DNA of 13,041 nucleotides. Source: an uncultured Campylobacter sp. (GTDB lineage Bacteria > Campylobacterota > Campylobacteria > Campylobacterales > Campylobacteraceae). A program made the translations under genes and the position numbers. The stretch is from NCBI RefSeq assembly GCF_937997535.1, contig NZ_CALKTT010000109.1, positions 1-13,041 on the forward strand, in the 5' to 3' direction. Of this stretch, positions 7,317-12,743 are shown in pieces (positions within the stretch are counted from its first letter, which is position 1; each line of letters opens with the position of its first letter). The notes under the pieces were generated by a model. That model made no database searches. It saw nothing but the letters and a program-made list of their open reading frames with translations, and had not been told where the DNA came from.

Positions 7317-7493
7317 GCGCGAGGCGCAAGCGGCGGATAAAATTTTGCCGTTTGTTTAAACGCTAGACGGGCAAAATTTAAGGCCGCGAAATCCGCGCTA
7401 CAAAACGAGGCTAAAATTTAAAGACGGGCGGCGCATTTAAGCCGCGCGAGCATCTAAAATTAAAAGCGCACCGAGGCGCAATAAAGGAAAAGA

Positions 7494-8321
7494 ATGAAAA
7501 ATTTACTCACCATCGCCGCTTTGGATATCAAAGAATCCTTCCGCTCGCGCTGGTTTTTGCTCTATCTGCTGATCTTTAGCGGGCTCGTGGCGGCGTTTTT
7601 CATCACGGGGGTGACCGATTCGCGCGTGCTCGGTTTTAGCGGGCTTTCGCGACTGCTGCTGCTGTTTATTCAGATCTGCATCATCATCCTGCCCGTCTTC
7701 GTGCTCGTCACCACCAGCAAAGCGATCCTAGCCGATCGCGACCTAAATATCTTAGAATACCTGCTAAGCTTCCCGATCTCGCAGGCGCAGTATTACTACG
7801 GCAAGGCGCTGGGAAGGCTATTTGGAGTGTTCGTACCGATATTTTTGTCGCTGCTGCTTGCGATCGTTTGGGGTGCGATCAAAGGCACGGGCATTCCGTG
7901 GGCGATCTGCCTGCTTTATACGGGGCTACTTTTTAGCTTGTGCGCGGCGTTTTTAGGGATCGCATTTTTGATCTGCGCAGTCTCAAAAAGCCAAGAGATG
8001 GGGCTTGGGCTCGCATTTTTCGTCTGGCTTTTCTGCCTTGCGTTTTTGGATCTCGTGCTGATCGGACTGCTCGCAAAAACGGGCGTGAACGAAAATTTGA
8101 TCTTTGCGATCGCCCTAGCAAACCCGATGGAGGACTTCCGCATCGCCGCTATCAGCCTATTTGATCCCGATCTTGCGGTCATCGGCACGACGGCGTATTT
8201 TATCCTAGATCACTTCGGGCGCGGGCTTTTCATCGCCTTTTCACTGCTCTATCCGATCGCTCTGGGCGCGGCGAGCCTGATTTTGGGCTATTTTATCTTT
8301 AGATCAAAGGATTTGGCGTGA
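7494..8321 (+). CDS. nosY: NosY, ABC transporter permease for NosZ maturation
   Basis: This is the membrane subunit that pairs with NosF; NosFY with NosD is thought to supply sulfur, or a related species, for the NosZ catalytic centre. The 275-residue protein opens with the ABC-2/NosY-type MKNLLTIAALDIKESFRSRW and has about six hydrophobic segments (about 20-38, 57-77, 110-128, 138-162, 167-192, 246-270). The motif SKAILADRDLNILEYLLSFP is typical of this permease family, and the ANPMEDFRIAAISLF stretch lies in the periplasmic loop before the last segment. AAAGGA sits upstream of ATG. It is 652 bp from the preceding gene, so it may need its own promoter, although none is clear. Its stop overlaps the next gene's GTG start (GTGA). 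Confidence 0.93.
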   Translation: MKNLLTIAALDIKESFRSRWFLLYLLIFSGLVAAFFITGVTDSRVLGFSGLSRLLLLFIQICIIILPVFVLVTTSKAILADRDLNILEYLLSFPISQAQYYYGKALGRLFGVFVPIFLSLLLAIVWGAIKGTGIPWAICLLYTGLLFSLCAAFLGIAFLICAVSKSQEMGLGLAFFVWLFCLAFLDLVLIGLLAKTGVNENLIFAIALANPMEDFRIAAISLFDPDLAVIGTTAYFILDHFGRGLFIAFSLLYPIALGAASLILGYFIFRSKDLA

Positions 8322-8956
8322 AATTTCCACTCATTTTGGCGGCATTTATAACGCTTTGCGACGCAGCGGAGATGCAAAATTCCGAGCCGCAAAGCGCTAG
8401 CTCAGCGCAGAATTTAGGCATGCCTGATAGTACGGGCTCCGGCTCGGCGCAGAATTCTAAAAGCGTGCACGATCTTGCGTGGCTTAAAGACGTAAATCTT
8501 ACCTGCGCCAAATACGGCATCGATACTAGCGCGCACCCTGAATTTCGCGCTTACGCAAGGCTCAAAGACGGCAGTGCGCTCGCGTTTGCCTCGCCCAAGG
8601 CGATGTTTGCGTATTTTTTCGAGGGCGAAAATTTGAGCGGCAATAACGGCGCGGCTTCCGCAGAGGAAAATTTGATGAGTAAAAATTCCGCTAGCGGCAA
8701 TTTCGGCGAGTCAAATTCCACGAACGCAAATTTCGGCGGCGCGGAGCTTTACGTCACCGATTACGCAAGCGGCGAAATTTTGCGGGCGCAGGACGCGTTT
8801 TATGTATTCGGTAGCGTGCTGCAAAGCGCCAGAGGCGACGATCTCATTCCGTTTGCCAGACTTCAGGACGCACAAAATTTCATGCGCGAGAAAAAGGGGC
8901 ATAAAATTTTGCAGTTTCGAGAAATCTCCGCCAAGCTGATCGATTATCTAAGATGA
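8318..8956 (+). CDS. Second, divergent NosL-family protein with degenerate metal motif
   Basis: The C-terminal part, residues about 142-203 (ELYVTDYASGEILRAQDAFYVFGS, DDLIPFARLQDAQNFMREKKGHKI), matches the NosL pattern of metal-accessory proteins. The N-terminal half has LTCAKYGIDT at residues 61-70 where NosL proteins usually have a CxxCGM-type copper motif. Cys63 and Gly67 remain, but the second Cys is Tyr66 and the Met is Ile68. The N-terminus is a likely signal peptide (MKFPLILAAFITLCDAA); a lipobox is doubtful. Two Asn/Ser-rich low-complexity inserts are present, at about 20-49 and 104-140, the second inside the NosL domain. GTG start, coupled to nosY, with an AAAGGA RBS. It holds the position where nosL is usually found, but may no longer bind copper in the same way. 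Confidence 0.78.
   Translation: MKFPLILAAFITLCDAAEMQNSEPQSASSAQNLGMPDSTGSGSAQNSKSVHDLAWLKDVNLTCAKYGIDTSAHPEFRAYARLKDGSALAFASPKAMFAYFFEGENLSGNNGAASAEENLMSKNSASGNFGESNSTNANFGGAELYVTDYASGEILRAQDAFYVFGSVLQSARGDDLIPFARLQDAQNFMREKKGHKILQFREISAKLIDYLR
8366..8737 (+). repeat. Scattered AATTC Asn-Ser inserts in the second nosL-like gene
   Basis: In-frame AATTCN words occur near 8377, 8453, 8683 and 8714, with further Asn-rich triplets between. They fall in the N-terminal linker and in an insert at 8627-8737 that splits the NosL domain. The Asn-Ser reading phase is the same as in nosG, nosC1 and cooS. Confidence 0.6.
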
Positions 8957-9174
8957 TCGAGCCGCTTGGCAAAATTTAAATCCAGCTATTTTAGTATATC
9001 TTATTCATAAAATTTTATTTTTTACTTTAATGCGCTATTAAGGGAATTTAAAGCAATTAAAAAATACAATCACGTTAAATTTTATCTATAAGAATTAAAT
9101 AGTGTAGTCTTTTAGTATATTTATTGAGGGCTGCATTCTCACTTATTTTTAAAATAAATTTTAAGGAGACAACC
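8957..9174 (+). promoter_or_regulatory. Upstream region of cooS with candidate promoter and direct repeat
   Basis: This AT-rich 218-bp region has T-rich tracts (9010-9022) of the kind seen at Campylobacter sigma-70 promoters. A candidate -10 is TATAAG at 9087-9092; no clear -35 is seen, which is usual in the genus. TTTTAGTATAT occurs at 8989-8999 and again at 9110-9120, one copy on either side of the candidate -10, so the pair could be operator half-sites. I saw no CooA/FNR-type dyad. The RBS AAGGAGA is at 9163-9169, 5 bases before the cooS ATG. Confidence 0.4.
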
Positions 9175-11895
9175 ATGGCAAACGACAAAATCGCAAAACA
9201 AAAAGGCTCACGCAAGAAGGCTGCGACGGATGAAAATTCCGCTACGAATACGGGAGAAAATTCCGTCGCAGACGCGCTCAAAAGCTCCGCCGCGTCCGTT
9301 TTCGACAAAAGTGCAAGCACTGCTAAAAATTCTGCCGCAAACTCTATAACTTCTGCCTCGCTTACTCGCGACAAAATTTCTAAAAATCGCGCCGCAGGTG
9401 AGAATTCCTGCGACGAGTGCGATTGCGAAGCCAGAAATTCCGCGTCTGGCTACGATGATAGCGCAAACTCTGCTTCAAGTACGAACTTTGCGGCGTATTC
9501 AAGCGCTCAAGGCGCAAGCAACGCCCAAAATTCCGCGATAGGCTCTACGACAAATTCCATGGCCGATTCTTTGATAAATTCCATCTCAAATCCTGCGAAG
9601 AGCCCAAGCAGCAAAGACCACTTCTCTTGCTCGCACGAGCATAGCGATAACTCCGCAATCCACTCGCATCTACACGACGAAGATTTTGCGACCCGCTCAC
9701 ACGATCAAGAAGAAAACCTCGCAGCTTATTTGCACGAATACGGCGCAAATTCTGCGGCGTATTCGCATGAGCACGACGAAGATTCCGTCATCAGCTCGTA
9801 CGAGCACAACAAACATAGCCATGATCACAAACCCCACTCTCACCGCGCGATTATCGGATTTGACGAACACGGCATCCCAAAAGTTTTAGTGCCCGCAGAG
9901 GCTAGCCCGCACACACATAAAGACGCGCAGGGTAATCTTTTCGAGCATTTTCACGAGGCGGAATTTACGGCGGATTATATGAAGGCGTTGCTTGAATACA
10001 AAAAGACCTTCCCTACAAAGCAAGAAGTACTTGAGAAAACCCCCGATCCCGCCGTGCGTGAAATGATGCTTAGGATGGAGCAGATCGGCGTAGATACGGC
10101 GTTTGATCGTTTCGACAAACAGATGCCTATGTGTAGCTATGGGCTTAGCGGAGTATGCTGTAAGATCTGTAATATGGGACCTTGCAAAATTACTAAAAAG
10201 GCCGATCGCGGCACTTGCGGTGCGGACGCCGATCTCATCGTATCGCGCAACCTACTGCGCCAAGTAGCTGCAGGCGTAGCTCAACACGGCGCGCACGCCA
10301 GAGAGCTTCTGCTGTCGCTAAAATGGGCGGCACAGGGCAAGCTAGATCTGCCCATAATAGGCGAATACAAAATCATCAATACCGCCAAAGCCTTTGGAAT
10401 TCCAACTGAAGGCAGAGAGTTAAAAGAGGTAGCGATCGAGCTTGTCGATACGCTTTTGACAGATCTTTCGCAAAGTAGCGGCGAGTATAAAACTATCACT
10501 GCGCTCGCACCCAAGGAGCGTCAAGAAGTATGGCGGAAGCTAGATATCTTGCCGATTAGTGCGTATAACGAAGTCTTTGAGGCGTATCACCGAACGGGTG
10601 TAGGCACAGACGGAGACTGGCGCAGCGTGATGCAGCATCTTTTGCGCTGCGGGCTTGCTTTTACCTTCACCGGCGTAGTAGCTGCGAATATCGCTACGGA
10701 TGCGCTATTTGGCGTAGGAGATCGCGTAACTTCCAAAAGCAATATGGGCGCGCTTAAAAAAGGCTGGGTCAATATCGCCGTGCACGGACATCTGCCGACA
10801 TTGGTAAGCCTAATAGTGGAGATCGGAAATTCTAAAGAGTACCAAGATAAGGCTCGCGCAATAGGCGCACAGGGGATCGCATTTTACGGCGTGTGCTGTT
10901 CTGGGCTATCGGCGATGTATCGCAACTGGGGCGTTGTTCCGCTCTCAAACGCCGTAACTGCCGAACTCGTCATAGGCACGGGCGCACTTGATCTGTGGGT
11001 AGCCGATGTCCAAGATGTCTATCCTGCGATCATGGATGTAGCTAACTGCTTCCAGACCAAGGTCGTTACCACAAGCTCATCAGCTAGGCTTCCCGGAGCC
11101 GAGCATATAGGCTACGATCATCACCATAGTAATATCGCCGAGACTAGGAATTTGGCGCGTAAAATTCTAGATCGCGCATTGCAATCTCACGAAAAGCGCA
11201 AAGGACTGCCGGTATATATCCCGCCGTATGAAGTCGAGGCCGAAGTGGGCTTTTCGGTAGAATTCGTCCATAAACACTACGGCGGTATGGAGCCGTTAGC
11301 GCACGCGCTAAAAAGCGGTGAAATTTTAGGCATCGTAAATATGGTCGGCTGCACCAATCCTAAAGTGCCTTATGAGCGCGCTATCATAGATGTCGCACAA
11401 ACCCTAATCGAAAATAACGTCCTAATCCTAACCAACGGCTGCGCGTCGTTTCCGCTAATGAAGTTGGGCTTTTGCCAAAAAAGCGCGTATAAAAAAGCAG
11501 GCGCGTCGCTGCGGGCATTTTTAGAAAAAGATGAGCTTCCGCCGGTTTGGCACGTGGGTGAGTGTATCGATAATACTCGCTCCAGCGGAATTTTCGCAGG
11601 TATCGCAGGGGTGCTAGGCAAAAATCTCTACGAGCTGCCGCTTGCTTTCACCTCTCCCGAGTGGGCGAACGAAAAGGGCGTCGATGCCTCGCTCGGATTC
11701 CGCCTGATGGGCATCGACTCGTATCACTGCGTCGAGTATCAAATCCACGGCTCCGCAAATGTCATACACTTTTTCAAAGAGGGCACCAGGCGTGCGCTTG
11801 GCTCTGTGATGCACGTAGATACCGATCCGGTCGCGCTTGCGCTAAAAATGGTAAGCGACATGCGCTTAAAACGCAAAGCCCTAGGCTGGCAGTAG
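9175..11895 (+). CDS. cooS: Anaerobic CO dehydrogenase catalytic subunit (CooS) with His-rich N-terminal extension
   Basis: The CooS/Hcp-family product interconverts CO and CO2 in its standard form. It has 906 residues against about 630-640 usually. Start: ATG at 9175 behind AAGGAGA; an upstream in-frame TTG at 9124 has no RBS. Residues 20-145 are Asn-Ser-rich with CDECDC at 79-84. Residues 149-260 hold 21 His. The catalytic part starts near 285: D-cluster Cys320 and Cys328; B-cluster Cys329, 332, 337 and 348; HGH 537-539; then C-cluster Cys575, Cys726 (VGCTNPK), Cys756 (NGCAS) and Cys797 (ECIDNTR). Acid/base candidates His371/374 and Lys834 are present. The usual DxQC ligand is DVQD here (Asp614), so one C-cluster Cys is missing. 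It appears to be a lone transcription unit: no cooC, cooF or cooJ within the window. The fold family is secure; CO activity is less so. A role in nitrogen-oxide chemistry (hydroxylamine) is an alternative. Confidence 0.9.
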   Translation: MANDKIAKQKGSRKKAATDENSATNTGENSVADALKSSAASVFDKSASTAKNSAANSITSASLTRDKISKNRAAGENSCDECDCEARNSASGYDDSANSASSTNFAAYSSAQGASNAQNSAIGSTTNSMADSLINSISNPAKSPSSKDHFSCSHEHSDNSAIHSHLHDEDFATRSHDQEENLAAYLHEYGANSAAYSHEHDEDSVISSYEHNKHSHDHKPHSHRAIIGFDEHGIPKVLVPAEASPHTHKDAQGNLFEHFHEAEFTADYMKALLEYKKTFPTKQEVLEKTPDPAVREMMLRMEQIGVDTAFDRFDKQMPMCSYGLSGVCCKICNMGPCKITKKADRGTCGADADLIVSRNLLRQVAAGVAQHGAHARELLLSLKWAAQGKLDLPIIGEYKIINTAKAFGIPTEGRELKEVAIELVDTLLTDLSQSSGEYKTITALAPKERQEVWRKLDILPISAYNEVFEAYHRTGVGTDGDWRSVMQHLLRCGLAFTFTGVVAANIATDALFGVGDRVTSKSNMGALKKGWVNIAVHGHLPTLVSLIVEIGNSKEYQDKARAIGAQGIAFYGVCCSGLSAMYRNWGVVPLSNAVTAELVIGTGALDLWVADVQDVYPAIMDVANCFQTKVVTTSSSARLPGAEHIGYDHHHSNIAETRNLARKILDRALQSHEKRKGLPVYIPPYEVEAEVGFSVEFVHKHYGGMEPLAHALKSGEILGIVNMVGCTNPKVPYERAIIDVAQTLIENNVLILTNGCASFPLMKLGFCQKSAYKKAGASLRAFLEKDELPPVWHVGECIDNTRSSGIFAGIAGVLGKNLYELPLAFTSPEWANEKGVDASLGFRLMGIDSYHCVEYQIHGSANVIHFFKEGTRRALGSVMHVDTDPVALALKMVSDMRLKRKALGWQ
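9232..9753 (+). repeat. Asn-Ser-rich, AATTC-dense part of cooS extension
   Basis: Twelve Asn-Ser dipeptides lie between residues 20 and 193. Most are coded by AAATTCC, GAATTCC or AAATTCT in the same phase as in the nos genes. The DNA thus shares a word-level signature across unrelated genes, while the amino-acid order around it differs. Confidence 0.75.
9619..9954 (+). other. His-rich, putative nickel-binding segment of CooS
   Basis: Residues 149-260 contain 21 histidines together with many Asp and Glu, with loosely repeated units such as SHEHDED, YLHEYG, YSHEHDED and HKHSHDHKPHSH-like runs, and end in HTHKDAQGNLFEHFHE. His-rich stretches bind nickel in CooJ and some HypB proteins. Fusion of such a stretch to CooS would put a nickel store on the enzyme itself; this role is inferred. 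Confidence 0.65.
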
Positions 11896-11909
11896 CGACG
11901 GACGGATTC

Positions 11910-11940
11910 ATTTCGCATCGCATTTTAAGCGATGCGAAAT
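11910..11940 (+). terminator. Rho-independent-type hairpin after cooS
   Basis: ATTTCGCATCGC (11910-11921) and GCGATGCGAAAT (11929-11940) are perfect complements with a 7-base loop (ATTTTAA), starting 15 bases after the cooS stop. The 3' side reads AAATTTC rather than a pure T run, so termination may be partial or bidirectional. Confidence 0.7.
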
Positions 11941-12340
11941 TTCACGGTAAAATTTAACCTCTTGCGGTCAAATAAAATCCTGCGTCCAAACGGCAAGTAA
12001 AATTCTACGACTAAGTGGCTAGCAAAACCGGGGTCAAATAAAGAGAAAATTTTCGCGCAGTATCCATTTATGAAATTCTAAATCAAATCTTCAAATCCTG
12101 CATAAAATTTCGCCGCGCGCTACGTCTGCTGCTAAATCGGCAAATTTCCGCTATCAGGCTCAAGTCTATCTTTCGCGAAAGGATGAAATTATAAAATTCC
12201 ATCTTGGCGTAAATTTCGTAGACGCTCATCTGAAATCCGCAAGTTAAATTTTGCTAAAAGCCTTATTGCACGGAGCTGCACGCCATTAGATCTCGCCCGC
12301 ATGTATGAAAGTTGAAATCATAAAAATTTAATATGATATG
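11941..12340. other. Gene-free stretch, nothing recognised
   Basis: No supported gene is seen in these 400 bp. RAATTY words are frequent again. The longest piece with amino-acid-like flow on the + strand, about 12070-12245, lacks a start codon and RBS and resembles no family I know. It may be decayed coding sequence belonging to the broken gene downstream. Confidence 0.5.
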
Positions 12341-12367
12341 TGCTAAAATGCCATATTTGTTTAAGGA
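12341..12367 (+). promoter_or_regulatory. Extended -10 promoter and RBS of the decayed binding-protein gene
   Basis: TGCTAAAAT at 12341-12349 fits an extended -10 (TGnTAnaAT) of Campylobacter sigma-70 promoters. AAGGA at 12363-12367 precedes ATG at 12373 by 5 bases. Expression signals therefore survive although the gene does not. They may still drive the permease downstream. Confidence 0.5.
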
Positions 12368-12372
12368 TTTAG

Positions 12373-12685
12373 ATGTATAAATCAAAGTCGCTGCAGTCTC
12401 TAAGTCATCATCGGTAGGAGATGTCGTGCGAGGCGGAGGCTCTGCTGTCAAGTCCTGCGTTTCGCAGCTTGAGACGGTGTGGCAAAAGCGCGTCTATGCT
12501 GCGCCTGCAAACATTTTCGGCTGGGACCGCACGGGCGCGAGGGCACCACTACAAATCTTGTAGGCGGTTAAAATTTCCATCCAGATCTTTTCTAAAATAT
12601 TGATCTTGGAGCTATCACGAAGGAATTTTACTGCAAGCCTTTCGCCTACGAGCCGGAAGGCGGAATTTTAAGCGGGTTTCGATGA
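12373..12685 (+). pseudogene. Remnant of a FecB/FepB-type periplasmic binding protein
   Basis: ATG at 12373 has a good RBS but meets a stop after 14 codons. A second frame from about 12381 reads through VWQKRVYAAPANIFGWDRTG and ARAPLQIL, then hits TAG at 12561 where the family usually has Trp (LQILWAAK). One base later lost, the reading moves frame at about 12572 to NFHPDLF, meets TAA at 12593 where Lys is expected, and continues as NIDLGAITKEFYCKPFAYEP to TGA at 12683. HPDLF-(K)-(D/N)IDL-x-KEFY is the C-terminal signature of iron-siderophore/heme/cobalamin-type ABC binding proteins. Most of the N-terminal domain is gone. The permease gene 58 bp downstream supports the identity. At least two nonsense changes, one frameshift and a large deletion are implied. 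Confidence 0.72.
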
Positions 12686-12743
12686 AGCGAAATTTCAAAG
12701 ATTAAATTTAAGGCAAAAGATAAAATTTAAAGCAAGGAAAGGT

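Larger units (their letters stand above)
6842..7493. repeat. Gene-free spacer with an array of RAATTY (AAATTT) words
   Basis: This 652-bp stretch between nosL and nosY has no convincing gene on either strand. By eye it holds 21 copies of RAATTY (mostly AAATTT, also GAATTC and GAATTT), usually within longer AT palindromes such as TAAAATTTTA. They alternate with GC-rich blocks every 20-60 bases. At roughly even base composition about one copy would be expected. The copies share no fixed spacing, so it is not a CRISPR or tandem array. What it does is unknown; decayed DNA, a folded leader, a protein-binding region or DNA-uptake words are possible. Confidence 0.6.

Noticed and set aside
6842..7493. 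CRISPR-like or tandem repeat array in the spacer.
   Set aside because: Repeated words are only 6-10 bases, spacing is irregular, and no constant repeat of 23 bases or more with uniform spacers exists.
9124..9174. Upstream TTG at 9124 as the start of CooS, adding 17 residues.
   Set aside because: It has no RBS, while ATG at 9175 follows AAGGAGA at ideal spacing; the 17 extra residues read like translated leader.
12070..12247. A possible 57-codon fragment with protein-like flow (QVYLSRKDEIIKFHLG).
   Set aside because: It lacks a start codon and RBS and matches no family I recognise; an open stretch of this length can occur by chance.
12421..12603. A 60-codon + strand reading frame within the broken binding-protein gene.
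   Set aside because: It is in a different frame from the FecB-like peptides, has an Arg/Ser-rich composition typical of a shadow frame, and no RBS.
12686..12743. Cobalamin riboswitch or Fur box before the FecCD permease.
   Set aside because: The 58-bp gap is too short for a riboswitch and shows no B12-box or GATAATGATAATCATTATC-like sequence.
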